Assembly: GCA_014802425.1 (NCBI GenBank)
Contig: JAAVCH010000013.1
Coordinates: 33,814 to 97,813, forward strand
Direction: 5' to 3'
From: Bacteroides sp.
GTDB taxonomy: Bacteria > Bacteroidota > Bacteroidia > Bacteroidales > Muribaculaceae
DNA length: 64,000 nucleotides
The position numbers and the translations under genes were made by a program. Below the pieces are notes generated by a model. That model had not been told where the DNA came from and ran no database searches. It saw nothing but the letters and a program-made list of their open reading frames with translations. Below, one piece after another: positions 26,808 through 35,716 of this stretch (the stretch's first letter is position 1; the number at the start of each line of letters is the position of its first letter).

Positions 26808-27283
26808 CGATTCAGTTTTTTATAATTCTCTCGTATCTTCCTTCTTGCCCGGCTCATCTGCATCCTGACGGCCTCTACCGTCATGCCGAGCATGCGGGCG
26901 GCATCCTCATATTCCATTCCCTCGTTCACCACACAGGCGTAGACCTTGCGCTGGGTGTCGGACAAATCCGCCGAAAGCAGCCTTTCGAGACGCTCCATAT
27001 CCTCCGGCGGCTCCGTCTCTACGGCCATGGATTCCTCCATCCCTTCGGGCAGCCTCATGCTGCGCGGCCGCCGCAACCGGTCAATACACAGATTGCGCAA
27101 AACGGCGAACAGCTTATTCCGGGCCTCCGCGTCCGACTCCACATTTCCGACCCGCCACAGCCTGAGAAACGTATCCTGCAGTGCGTCCCGGGCATCCTCG
27201 TCATCACGAAGGAACCCCATAGCACTCCGGTGAAGCTTCTCCCGGAGGGCCAGAAACGAGTATGTCAGTATGTCCTTTTTCAT
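26804..27283 (-). CDS. ECF-type RNA polymerase sigma factor
   Basis: A 159-residue sigma-70-family protein. Region 2 spans about residues 8-75 (FLRDDEDARDALQDTFLRLWR, then KLFAVLRNLCIDRLRR) and region 4 spans 100-155 (LSDTQRKVYACVVNEGMEYEDAARMLGMTVEAVRMQMSRARRKIRENY, a helix-turn-helix). It is the first gene of a three-gene operon with an anti-sigma-like protein and a small exported protein. Its promoter shares a 19-base inverted repeat with that of purC. Targets are not deducible here. Confidence 0.92.
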   Translation of the reverse strand: MKKDILTYSFLALREKLHRSAMGFLRDDEDARDALQDTFLRLWRVGNVESDAEARNKLFAVLRNLCIDRLRRPRSMRLPEGMEESMAVETEPPEDMERLERLLSADLSDTQRKVYACVVNEGMEYEDAARMLGMTVEAVRMQMSRARRKIRENYKKLNR

Positions 27284-27334
27284 ATCCTTTCACCATAGAT
27301 ACGCAAGACCACACCAAACGTAACACCCGAAATA

Positions 27335-27365
27335 CAAATTTAAGATAAATTCGCGAGTCGGCAAA
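27335..27365 (-). promoter_or_regulatory. promoter of the sigma-factor operon with the shared TTTGCCGACTC element
   Basis: On the minus strand, TTTG (27362-27365), 19-base spacer, TAAATTTG (27335-27342). The -33 region reads TTTGCCGACTC. It is divergent from the purC promoter and forms the left arm of the 19-base inverted repeat. Confidence 0.8.
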
Positions 27366-27401
27366 GAGCGCAAATCGGCAGCCTCTTTGCCGACTCGCGA
27401 A
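27350..27401. repeat. 19-bp inverted repeat joining two divergent promoters
   Basis: Left arm TTCGCGAGTCGGCAAAGAG (27350-27368) and its exact complement (27383-27401) are separated by 14 bases. Each arm is the -33 region and first spacer half of one promoter: left for the sigma operon, right for purC. The arms carry the TTTGCCGACTC element, so one protein dimer or a pair could govern both. Confidence 0.85.
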
Positions 27402-27416
27402 AATTTAGTAATTTTG
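27386..27416 (+). promoter_or_regulatory. purC promoter with the shared TTTGCCGACTC element
   Basis: TTTG at 27386-27389, 19-base spacer, TAATTTTG at 27409-27416; predicted leader ~23 bases. The bases from TTTG match three other promoters in the window for 11 bases. Confidence 0.8.
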
Positions 27417-27442
27417 CCACCTGAAAGCAATTCTCAACAACA

Positions 27443-28390
27443 ATGGCTACAACTCTTACGCACACCGACTTCGACTTCGCAGGTCAGGAGTCAGTCTATC
27501 ACGGCAAGGTCCGCGACGTCTACAATATTCTCGACAAATACATGGTGATGGTCGCCACCGACCGTATATCCGCATTCGACGTCATCCTCCCCGAAGGCAT
27601 ACCTTACAAGGGCCAGGTGCTCAACCAGATCGCCGAATTCTTCCTTGACGCCACCTCCGACATCGTGCCCAACTGGAAAATCGCCGTACCTGACCCGATG
27701 GTCACTGTCGGCATCAAATGCGAACCCCTCAAGATCGAAATGATCGTACGCGGCTACCTCACCGGCTCAGCCTGGCGTGAATACAAAGCCGGAGCCCGTG
27801 AAATCTGCGGCGTACCCCTCCCCGACGGCATGCGCGAGAACGAGCGCTTCCCTCACCCCATACTCACTCCCACCACAAAGGCCGACGAAGGCCATGACGA
27901 AAACATTTCCCGCGAGGAAATCATAGCCCGCGGCATCGTAGCCGAAGACATCTACAAGCAGGTGGAGCGCTATGCCCTCGCCCTCTTCGAGCGCGGACAG
28001 CAGATGGCGGCCGACCGCGGCCTCATCCTGGTCGACACAAAATACGAATTCGGACTCCACGACGGCAAAGTAATCCTCATCGATGAGATCCACACACCCG
28101 ACTCCTCCCGCTACTTCTACGCCGACGGCTACGAAGAGCGCTTCGAGAAAGGCGAAGAACAGCGTCAGCTCTCCAAGGAATTTGTACGCCAATGGCTCAT
28201 CGCCCACGACTTCATGGGTAAACCCGGCCAGACAGTACCCGAAATGACGCCCGAATACTGCGAAGAAGTCAGCCGCCGCTACATCGAGCTCTACGAGCAC
28301 ATCACCGGCCGCAAGTTCATCCCCGCCGAAGAGTACGACCTCCCCCTCCGCATCTTCCGCAACGTATCCGACTGCCTCGCCAACCTCTGA
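27443..28390 (+). CDS. purC: SAICAR synthetase (phosphoribosylaminoimidazole-succinocarboxamide synthase)
   Basis: Joins aspartate to CAIR using ATP in de novo purine synthesis. The 315-residue form matches the longer class found in Bacteroidetes and yeast. Visible marks: [11 protein letters not shown] (phosphate-binding start), [51 protein letters not shown] near 96, [16 protein letters not shown] near 137 and [30 protein letters not shown] near 196. It stands alone, on the strand opposite the main pur operon, and shares its upstream region with the sigma gene. Confidence 0.97.
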   Translation: MATTLTHTDFDFAGQESVYHGKVRDVYNILDKYMVMVATDRISAFDVILPEGIPYKGQVLNQIAEFFLDATSDIVPNWKIAVPDPMVTVGIKCEPLKIEMIVRGYLTGSAWREYKAGAREICGVPLPDGMRENERFPHPILTPTTKADEGHDENISREEIIARGIVAEDIYKQVERYALALFERGQQMAADRGLILVDTKYEFGLHDGKVILIDEIHTPDSSRYFYADGYEERFEKGEEQRQLSKEFVRQWLIAHDFMGKPGQTVPEMTPEYCEEVSRRYIELYEHITGRKFIPAEEYDLPLRIFRNVSDCLANL

Positions 28391-28434
28391 TCCTCCTCCC
28401 GCGCGAAGCCGTCCCAACCGACGGCTCTGCCGCC

Positions 28435-29436
28435 TTACTTGAGCCTAAGACGCCCGGCGGCAACCATAGCCGCGATATCATTCATCCTGACACAGTCCGC
28501 CCGCGAAGCATAAGCCTTCCCGGGCGGATATTCATTCGCCCCTATCACAAGCAGCCGCCCCTCGTCAAGCAACGGCAAAAAAGAATCGCCCACAGTAAAA
28601 TTCGGTCCTATCCCCTCATGGAGCACCACCACGAGCCTCCCCCCGTTAGCGGCCCCCCAATCCCGCACCCTCCGCTCGGCCGCCGAGACAAATGGCGATA
28701 CAAGCACACCCCCGTTCTCCACCGTATGCATCCATCCCCTTTTCCGCCGTTTCAGCTCCTCCTCCGAATAACTCCGGCTCACCCTTACCGCCTCTATCTC
28801 GGGCTCCTCCAGCAAATCAGGATTTCCGTAAAATTCAAACTCCTCCCCTGATCCGGCAACCACCCATCCCCTCTGTCGGAAACTCCCGGCCCTGTCCCTC
28901 CGCAACCTCCGCCCGGGATTAGACCTGACAAACTCAAACATCCGCCTAAGATGCTCCTCGTCATGCGGCCTTAGAATCCTATGATGCATCCCCGGAGCAA
29001 ATACAGACTCCCTGCAATCCGTCCCCGCAATCCGCCGCGACACCTCCCTCTTCAGCGTCATGACGAACTCCGACAGCATATTCACGCCATCTCCACCTCC
29101 GCCGCATACCACACAATGCAGATGATCCGGCATCACCATATACTCCAATACCTTCATACCCCTCATCTCCCTTCTCAACACCTGCACTCCGGCCTCCACC
29201 TCCGACCCTTCATACGTCAGCTCGCACCGCACATCCTCGCCCTTCCCCACCGTCACTCCGTCCCCTTCCGCATTCCCCCTCTCATCCGCCCCATATCCTG
29301 CCTCCTCCACAATCTCACTCCATTCCCCAGCTCCCTCCGCCTTATCCAGCGTCAGCAGATACACCCTCCTCGCGGCCCCATAGTCGTTCCATGCCTTTAT
29401 CCGGCTCCCATTCACATTCTTCGGTCGCAACGCCAT
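28435..29436 (-). CDS. RAYT-like HUH-fold protein with an unassigned C-terminal domain
   Basis: I choose the ATG at 29436 because an AAAGGAGG Shine-Dalgarno lies just upstream, rare in this genome; the frame stays open to 29484. The 333-residue protein has an N-terminal Y1/HUH transposase-like fold: EYMVMPDHLHCVV at 99-110, with the metal-binding His105-x-His107, and FEFVRSNPGRRL at 168-178 in place of the YIHxNP motif. No tyrosine is present in the helix where the catalytic Tyr is expected (FVMTLKREVSRRIAG). From residue ~240 a second, probably alpha/beta domain follows (GGVLVSPFVSAAERRVRD, GGRLVVVLHEGIGP, EGRLLVIGANEYPPG, SRADCVRMNDIA) that I cannot name with certainty. It ends convergently with purC. 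Confidence 0.7.
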   Translation of the reverse strand: MALRPKNVNGSRIKAWNDYGAARRVYLLTLDKAEGAGEWSEIVEEAGYGADERGNAEGDGVTVGKGEDVRCELTYEGSEVEAGVQVLRREMRGMKVLEYMVMPDHLHCVVCGGGGDGVNMLSEFVMTLKREVSRRIAGTDCRESVFAPGMHHRILRPHDEEHLRRMFEFVRSNPGRRLRRDRAGSFRQRGWVVAGSGEEFEFYGNPDLLEEPEIEAVRVSRSYSEEELKRRKRGWMHTVENGGVLVSPFVSAAERRVRDWGAANGGRLVVVLHEGIGPNFTVGDSFLPLLDEGRLLVIGANEYPPGKAYASRADCVRMNDIAAMVAAGRLRLK

Positions 29437-29516
29437 AATTCCTCCTTTTAAATTAAATCCACAATCGTGATTCCGTAAAAACAAACGCCTTAAAACTCAT
29501 GACACTTCCATTTACA

Positions 29517-31808
29517 CTACCCATCGACACCCTCCTGCCTGTCCGGTAAATCCTCAACCAGATCGCGGAGCTCCGCATACTGAGGGTCATACCGTTCAGA
29601 TTTCGGACCATACCCTTTAAGACAGGAATCCAGTGCCGATGAATCAAGCTCTCCCGAGGCAGTGAATTTCATCAGGGCATAAAGGAACACCACCGGCTCA
29701 TCAGAGTCAGGCCGGGAAGGATTCTTATTGGTCATATAGTAGTCAGACGGTACCTTGTCGCGCGGAATAAACCTTACAGGCTCCGTCAGCCCGAAAAGAT
29801 GCTGACCGTCCTTCTTGCGTGTATGGAAAAGCACAGCGCCGATTTTTGCGGCATTTTCCAGCAATTCCATTCCAGACTCAGTATATTTTATAGGCACAGC
29901 TATCTTTCCGGCTGAGCTGAATCTGGGGAATTTCTTATCATAGTTTTCCATCATCACCATAAAGATTCCCTCCTTTTCGATTTCAGGAAGCTTGACGGCG
30001 CTTATGCGCGGAGGCGGCAGCAAGGACCTCGGGTCTTCTTTCAGACTTTTCAGCTCCACACAGTCAAACGCTGTCTTAAGCAGAGCCAACACATCCGCGT
30101 TCTCCGCCTCTACCTTCTTACGCTCCTCCGGATCCGGCACACTCTCAGGTTTTACCAAAGCCAATGCGATTATTCCTTTGTCATTCTCATACGGAGCGAA
30201 CACTTTCCCTATTATGTCGGCGAAATGCTCTTTAATCCATTTTCGGGAATTTATCCCCGGAAATGCCCGCATGGCGTGAAACCGGTACCTATGGCTCAAC
30301 TCCTCTCGTATCTTGTCGCGAAAGATGTCGCGCACCTTATCACGCCAGCTTTTCTTCTGCATGGCGTTATCCCGCGCATAAAGCGAAAGCACAAACAAAA
30401 AGTTCACATCATAATGAGTCACCAGAAGCGTATCCCGGTCAAACAGCCTGTTGACATACTGCCGAGACACAAATGTCCGGGCAGTCCGCCGTGTAGCTTC
30501 GATGTTATCCTTATAGTTAAGGTCTTCCGGCACCGTACCCGAGATAAAGAAATTCGGAATCACATTATACCCCTCCGTGACCTTATCGCGCAGGCAGAAA
30601 TCCGTTTCATGCCTTTCATCGCGCTGCCCATCCTCTCCGAAGAAAAGATTGAGGTTCCACTGGATCACATTACGGGCATACGTGAACTGCTTGGCCACTG
30701 ACTTGGGGCCGATACTGTTTTTCTGCTTGTAGTATTTTGAGTCGCCTATATAGTATGTCATGCGGTCACCTTTCCGCTCCTCGTCATCGCGGCGTACGCG
30801 GGTAAGTGAGTCCCAAAGAAAAAGATGGTCGACCTCCTTACCGTCCTCCTGCACCTTGTTAAGGCGGTCGGGAAATGTATGGTCTCCTATCAGCTCGTCG
30901 ATAATTGCCTCAAAGACCATATTGAAGTTCTTGGCTAAAAGGAACTCGTTCATCTGTGAGGCCATGCGTATCTGCTTCGACTGCTCGAAGAACGCGAAGC
31001 AAAGGTCCCACAATTCCAGTGCCCGGTCTGAAAAATACTTATACTTGATCTGACGCAGACGCCGTATGCCCAGTCCGTCCATATACTGCCGGAACTTCCT
31101 TCCGGTGATCAGATCGTAGTTGACATTGATCTCCACCGGAAAGCCGAATTCCTGATGGATATGATTGAGGATGGAATAGAATATCACCAGCAGTTCCTCA
31201 TCGAAATTCACCATCCTCTTTTTATTGACCGGATTGAGGTAGACAGGAGTGTCATGCTGCACCACCATCTGACTCCTCGTGAGGGTCCGCGTCCAGTTTA
31301 TCCTGTCATATCCGCTGTGGATATTCTTTAACAGGAACATGAACCAGTCACGGTGCTCCCTGGAAAAATCAAGCAGGGAGAGAATGATGTCCAGGTAGGT
31401 ATTTGCAGTCCGATTCCGGCCTTTTCCCTGCCTCACGATGTTCTGCTGACGGATGATGGTATGGTCGCGGCCCGATGTCCTGCAGTCCTCGCGGTATACG
31501 GCTATGGCGCGATATATCCATACCGCCAATCCGTAGATAAACTCCTTATCCGTTTTGGACAACGGCGAATCATCAGCCTCCGGATTGATTATATCCTCCG
31601 GTTCATATCGACCGAACACCTTACCGCTATCCTTGTCGATTACCACTTTCGGGAGGATGAACACACTCTCACCTGCAGCGACATGATAGTAATAACCGAC
31701 GTATTTGACCCTCGCCACATCACTGGCCGGATCCCGTTCATCGACATAGGGAAACAGGCTGTTCAGCGTCGCTACCGGATAATCGTGTTCCTCTACCAGA
31801 AGTTTCAT
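29517..31808 (-). CDS. LlaJI/McrC-type restriction nuclease subunit
   Basis: A 763-residue protein coupled by a four-base overlap to the McrB-like motor gene, the arrangement of LlaJI R2 and McrC. The nuclease core is of the PD-(D/E)xK kind: Glu300 in VFEAIIDELIGDH, Asp327 in KEVDHLFLWDS, then Asp356-Ser-Lys358 in YYIGDSKYYK. The N-terminal ~290 residues would contact the motor ring. The C-terminal ~250 residues are unlike McrC and may be extra. It cuts DNA only when its motor partner acts. Lower GC than nearby host genes. Specific site unknown. Confidence 0.82.
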   Translation of the reverse strand: MKLLVEEHDYPVATLNSLFPYVDERDPASDVARVKYVGYYYHVAAGESVFILPKVVIDKDSGKVFGRYEPEDIINPEADDSPLSKTDKEFIYGLAVWIYRAIAVYREDCRTSGRDHTIIRQQNIVRQGKGRNRTANTYLDIILSLLDFSREHRDWFMFLLKNIHSGYDRINWTRTLTRSQMVVQHDTPVYLNPVNKKRMVNFDEELLVIFYSILNHIHQEFGFPVEINVNYDLITGRKFRQYMDGLGIRRLRQIKYKYFSDRALELWDLCFAFFEQSKQIRMASQMNEFLLAKNFNMVFEAIIDELIGDHTFPDRLNKVQEDGKEVDHLFLWDSLTRVRRDDEERKGDRMTYYIGDSKYYKQKNSIGPKSVAKQFTYARNVIQWNLNLFFGEDGQRDERHETDFCLRDKVTEGYNVIPNFFISGTVPEDLNYKDNIEATRRTARTFVSRQYVNRLFDRDTLLVTHYDVNFLFVLSLYARDNAMQKKSWRDKVRDIFRDKIREELSHRYRFHAMRAFPGINSRKWIKEHFADIIGKVFAPYENDKGIIALALVKPESVPDPEERKKVEAENADVLALLKTAFDCVELKSLKEDPRSLLPPPRISAVKLPEIEKEGIFMVMMENYDKKFPRFSSAGKIAVPIKYTESGMELLENAAKIGAVLFHTRKKDGQHLFGLTEPVRFIPRDKVPSDYYMTNKNPSRPDSDEPVVFLYALMKFTASGELDSSALDSCLKGYGPKSERYDPQYAELRDLVEDLPDRQEGVDG

Positions 31809-33634
31809 TGCGGCAGATCCTCAAACTCCACATCAAGGGATTCAGCAAGCGCCTTGATCTGCGGAATGAATTCCTTTTTCCACTGGTTGGTGATTACAAA
31901 GGTCTTTCCATCCTTCGATGCAAGAGGTTTATAATTATACCATCCGTTCTCTTTCTGATATCCTTCTGCAGAAGGAATGGTCTTGATTATTTCCCTGTCG
32001 CGATGAATATGCGTCTTAAGGGCCTCCACTATCTGACTATAACTCATCGATTCGGCCACAGCCTGAAGAATATTATACAATGCGGAAGTGATGGTCCCTA
32101 CCTTTATACCGTTAACACGGGCGCTGATTCCGGCCTTTACGACTTCCCCTCCGTCCATATCCTCCGCCCCCGCAGTTTCTCCAAGCGGACGCAGTTTAAG
32201 ATTAGTGATGAAGCACTCCACCTTGGATTCGACGCACTTGCCGGATTCATCGAAGTAATCTGAGAATTCCATCGGCATCCCGTTTCCATCCTGGAAAATG
32301 GCATCGGTCGTGCCGTAATCCTTATACACATCTCCATAAAGGTAGAACAGCACTTTACTCAGGAAGCGGTCAGCCGTGATTACCTTCTTTCCATCTTCTT
32401 CCATTGCCTTCACAAAGAAATATCCGAGTTTCTTATCCTCCTGTGAAGTATTCGTGCCGATATGGCTGTTGATGGCCTGCACAAATTCCCACCAATCATA
32501 CTCGTTGCCATTGACTTTTATCCGATAGTCCTTGCCGCCGTCGGCAATCTTGATGTACTTCCAGTCCCAACGACGCTTGAATGCCGAATCAATCGGGAAA
32601 AGCGACTGGTCACTGGTGTTCATCGTAGCCCAGATATAGAGATTGTTGGGCAGCACAAGGGAAGAGCCGGCCATTATCTGGCTCACCACACCCCTCCCGG
32701 CATACATTTTATCTATATTAGCGGCATCGGCGACCTCCAGCCCCTTGAATTCCTTGGCAAGGACCTTACTTATGTCGGAATCCGGATGTACCGGATATTC
32801 AGAGAAACCATCCTCATTTCGGTCAAGCAACTGGAAGAGGTCGCCGAAAATCTGGGCGCAGTTTCCACGGTTTATCTCTTCGATCACAAGAAATACGGGG
32901 GCAGGATTCTCATTCTTCCGTTGACGCCAAGCCGCTACGTAAGCCTTAAGGAAAGCCTGCTGCACGAACTCATAGGAGATCCTCTCTTCCCTCACCTCCT
33001 CACCATCCTCCTTAATAGGATGTCCCGACATATCACGAAGCGTCACCTCCTTCATAGTAGGCTTATACGCTCCGACAAACGATGCATAGTCGGTATCCGG
33101 ATGAAAAGTCACCCGATAATGCTCATGTACCTGACACTCCTCCTTTATCTCATGCGACTTACCGGTGCCGGGAGCTCCGAAGAAAATCTGCTGGAGAGGA
33201 CGATTCCTATTCAATGCTGTGTGACCATTACTAAAATCCATATAGAAGTTTTTTTCATCTATTTTAGTAATAGTCATATAGTCCCTTCCATAATTAATGA
33301 TGTCCTGTGAAGTAATTTGGCTTCCAAAGGGTAATCCAAGACGTTTACGGATGTAACGGCCCAATATAGTGTTGTCATCCGGAGACTGAATACACGTACC
33401 CTCATCCGATTTTTGCGCACGATTCATAATGAGGGTTTCTCCATCATCAGTACGTATGACGAAATAATTTCCTTTTGTGGGGAAGTAATCACTTTTATAT
33501 ACCTCGGGAGACAGCTGTAGGTATGATTCATCTGGTTTTCTATTATCTCTATGGCCCCAGTTAAGACCATACTGAGCATTTCCTTTCGAATCAAGAAGGT
33601 TAATTCTAATTGTTTGAGTATTATTTGCCATCAT
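31805..33634 (-). CDS. McrB-like AAA+ restriction motor with an N-terminal B3-like DNA-binding domain
   Basis: A 609-residue protein. Residues ~10-136 match the B3-like DNA-binding domain known from LlaJI R1 and the C-terminus of NgoFVII-type enzymes (YGLNWGHRDNRKPDESYLQL, YFVIRTDDGETLIM, ILGRYIRKRLGLP). The AAA+ part has Walker A GAPGTGKS at 153-160, Walker B VFLVIEEINRGN at 247-258, the McrB-type sensor MNTSDQS at 338-344 and arginine fingers near 354-355. It forms a nucleotide-driven ring that moves DNA to the nuclease subunit. Four-base overlaps link it to the methyltransferase before and the nuclease after. Confidence 0.88.
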   Translation of the reverse strand: MMANNTQTIRINLLDSKGNAQYGLNWGHRDNRKPDESYLQLSPEVYKSDYFPTKGNYFVIRTDDGETLIMNRAQKSDEGTCIQSPDDNTILGRYIRKRLGLPFGSQITSQDIINYGRDYMTITKIDEKNFYMDFSNGHTALNRNRPLQQIFFGAPGTGKSHEIKEECQVHEHYRVTFHPDTDYASFVGAYKPTMKEVTLRDMSGHPIKEDGEEVREERISYEFVQQAFLKAYVAAWRQRKNENPAPVFLVIEEINRGNCAQIFGDLFQLLDRNEDGFSEYPVHPDSDISKVLAKEFKGLEVADAANIDKMYAGRGVVSQIMAGSSLVLPNNLYIWATMNTSDQSLFPIDSAFKRRWDWKYIKIADGGKDYRIKVNGNEYDWWEFVQAINSHIGTNTSQEDKKLGYFFVKAMEEDGKKVITADRFLSKVLFYLYGDVYKDYGTTDAIFQDGNGMPMEFSDYFDESGKCVESKVECFITNLKLRPLGETAGAEDMDGGEVVKAGISARVNGIKVGTITSALYNILQAVAESMSYSQIVEALKTHIHRDREIIKTIPSAEGYQKENGWYNYKPLASKDGKTFVITNQWKKEFIPQIKALAESLDVEFEDLPQ

Positions 33635-34677
33635 TTGATATTAGGTTCTATTGAATCGTACGGTATACCGGCAAAGCTATTTAAAATAGCTGTGACGACA
33701 ATATTTGCAAGTTTACAAGGTACAGCCATACCGATTTGCTTACGCACGCTGGAATATTTTCCAACAAAATCATACCAATCTGGAAAAGTCTGGATTCTGG
33801 CTCTCTCACGATTTGTCAGTTCTCTGTTTTCCCAGTGGTATCCAAACGTTCCTCCCCCGCCGGAAGCAGTTATGGTATAGCTGGGTTTTTCAGGATCCAG
33901 TTTCCGATATATCTGAGAAATACGTGTTTGTGTCTTAATTCTCAAATGCTCTGGTATATTTTCTTCGGCCTGCCATATATTTTGCCCTGGCTTTATATAG
34001 GAGAGTCTTTCAGTTACAGTGGATGACAATTCCCGTATCTCATTATGGGTCACATCCCTGGGAATATTTGAGAGTGCAACTCTGGATGATATTTCAAGGG
34101 ATGACTTTGTTGTAGGAGCAGGAACCTTGAATTCAATATCTAAATCATTGCGAATTCCAACAATAATAACTCGATGTCTGGTCTGTGGAACACCATACTC
34201 CTCTGCTTTATACAGATGGACAGTAAGGTTATATCCTACTGCATTCATGTCGTTTAAGATAATGTTAAAATCATTGGAGCCCGCTGAGCGAATACCACTT
34301 ACATTTTCCGCTATAAACCATTTTGGTCTGAATCTCTGCATCACTCGTATACCATACCAATAAAGCTGACCAAATTTTTCATTGGCCAATCCTTTATGTT
34401 TTGATACCTGAGAAAAACTATTGCAGGGAAATCCATATGCAAATGCATCAATATCCTTCAAGGCGTCAATATCAAGATTTCTTACATCTTCACATATAAC
34501 CGTTTCCGGAGATTCAGGACATAGATTATTAGCGTAAGTCTCGCATGAATCCCTGTCGTAATCAGATGACCATACATGAACAACTCCATACTGACTATTG
34601 GCACTTCGGGAAGTCAAAGCACCATACGCCAGCCCGCCAGGTCCACAAAATAATTCTCCTAATCTGAATTTTTCCAT
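33631..34677 (-). CDS. DNA cytosine-5 methyltransferase
   Basis: A 348-residue C5-cytosine methyltransferase: motif I ELFCGPGG (8-15) for S-adenosylmethionine, motif IV GFPCNSFSQ with catalytic Cys85, motif VI ENV (124-126), motif VIII QTRHR (165-169), a target-recognition region around 230-290, and a motif X-like GMAVP near the end. It protects the host from the restriction subunits encoded by the two next, overlapping genes. LlaJI has two methyltransferases; only one is seen here. Clearly AT-rich relative to host genes, a sign of transfer. Confidence 0.93.
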   Translation of the reverse strand: MEKFRLGELFCGPGGLAYGALTSRSANSQYGVVHVWSSDYDRDSCETYANNLCPESPETVICEDVRNLDIDALKDIDAFAYGFPCNSFSQVSKHKGLANEKFGQLYWYGIRVMQRFRPKWFIAENVSGIRSAGSNDFNIILNDMNAVGYNLTVHLYKAEEYGVPQTRHRVIIVGIRNDLDIEFKVPAPTTKSSLEISSRVALSNIPRDVTHNEIRELSSTVTERLSYIKPGQNIWQAEENIPEHLRIKTQTRISQIYRKLDPEKPSYTITASGGGGTFGYHWENRELTNRERARIQTFPDWYDFVGKYSSVRKQIGMAVPCKLANIVVTAILNSFAGIPYDSIEPNIK

Positions 34678-34846
34678 CAGTATGAAATTTCCAAGTAGAC
34701 AGACGGGCGACTAACCATTTTGCGGCTACAAGGAGCTGTCATTTATATAACCGTATATTTTGATTTCATCCGAAGTCTTGAGTCTGCTTAACCGCAAAGC
34801 TGATTACAAAGATACAAAAAAAACAACATACTTTTATAACCAATTG

Positions 34847-34877
34847 CAAAATTAGCATATAACTATTTGGCATACAA
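34847..34877 (-). promoter_or_regulatory. promoter of the restriction-modification operon
   Basis: On the minus strand TTGT (34874-34877), 19-base spacer, TAATTTTG (34847-34854), inside the AT-rich 217-base gap between vsr and the methyltransferase gene. A second -7 match, TATCTTTG, lies at 34807-34814 but without a good -33 box. The methyltransferase group can thus be expressed apart from vsr. Confidence 0.55.
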
Positions 34878-34894
34878 CAATTCATAAGCATCGT

Positions 34895-35383
34895 TTAGAC
34901 CTTTCTATACATATCCGTTTCATCCGGATCGGCTGCAATCAGTGGAGTCTCTGGGGAATTTGTGTCGGGGTTGACGATGCGGTCGTAAAGGGAGTTTAGG
35001 TAGGCCTGACGGCCGGTGACGGCACGGATATCGCATTCCCAGACACGGAGTACGCGCCAGCCTTGTGCGACAAGGTCTTTTTCATTGCGTAGGTCACGTG
35101 ACACATTGCGCTCGATTTTGGCACGCCAGAAATCGACATTGGATTTGGGCAGACGAAAATAGCGGCAGCCCTCGTGGCCGTGCCAGAAGCATCCGTCAAC
35201 GAATACTACCGTACGGTATTTCGGCAACACGATATCAGGACGTCCCGGAAGTTTTCCGACCTGTACACGGTAGCGCAGACCACGGGAGAAAAGATATTTC
35301 CGCACTATCATCTCGGGCTTCGTATCCTTTCCCTTTATCGCCGCCATACACCGGCTTCGCTCCTCCCTTGTCATGGTATCCAT
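34895..35383 (-). CDS. vsr: very short patch repair endonuclease
   Basis: Vsr nicks beside T:G mismatches left by deamination of 5-methylcytosine, so it belongs with a cytosine methyltransferase such as the one downstream. I choose Met at 35383 (MDTMTREERSRCMAAIKGKDTKPE), the usual Vsr opening; the frame runs to 35422. The 162-residue protein has GRPDIV with Asp50, FVDGCFWHGHEGC with Cys65, His68, His70 and Cys73 (zinc and active-site region), and the FWRAKIERNVSRD segment. The last ~40 residues are not typical. Confidence 0.93.
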   Translation of the reverse strand: MDTMTREERSRCMAAIKGKDTKPEMIVRKYLFSRGLRYRVQVGKLPGRPDIVLPKYRTVVFVDGCFWHGHEGCRYFRLPKSNVDFWRAKIERNVSRDLRNEKDLVAQGWRVLRVWECDIRAVTGRQAYLNSLYDRIVNPDTNSPETPLIAADPDETDMYRKV

Positions 35384-35586
35384 ATCACTATAACAATCCG
35401 GACAAAGGCATTTCCCAATCAACGGTCCATAATCCCGCTATATAAAATACATCAGTCAGCAGAACCGCATAAATCAGTGAAGCGGCTCCATGTCGGAGAG
35501 ACGAATAACGCAATGTGGCCGCATAAACCCAGAGAACAACCACAATCAGAAGTGGCACTCAAATCCGGGGGCAGCATAAATCAGAA

Positions 35587-35633
35587 GACCCGCACCGGGA
35601 AGCCTTCATAAGGCTGTCCCGATACGGGTCCGA
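35587..35633 (-). terminator. terminator-like hairpin after guaA
   Basis: A near-perfect ~20-base stem, GACCCG..TCGGGA..AGCCTT against AAGGCT..TCCCGG..CGGGTC with a G:U and a bulge, lies 84 bases past the guaA stop at 35717. The following T run is weak (TTCTGATTTAT), so termination may be partial. The rest of the 333 bases between guaA and vsr holds nothing else I can support. Confidence 0.6.
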
Positions 35634-35716
35634 TGTGTTTCACCACTGTTCGGGGACTGGCTCAACGATGTGGAGTCAGTCACTTATGTGCGGGGGTTAT
35701 GAGGGGATATGGGGGG

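Noticed and set aside
35403-35410. Promoter of vsr (TGCCTTTG)
   Set aside because: The -7 box has a mismatch in TA and no -33 box is found at the right distance; too weak to list.
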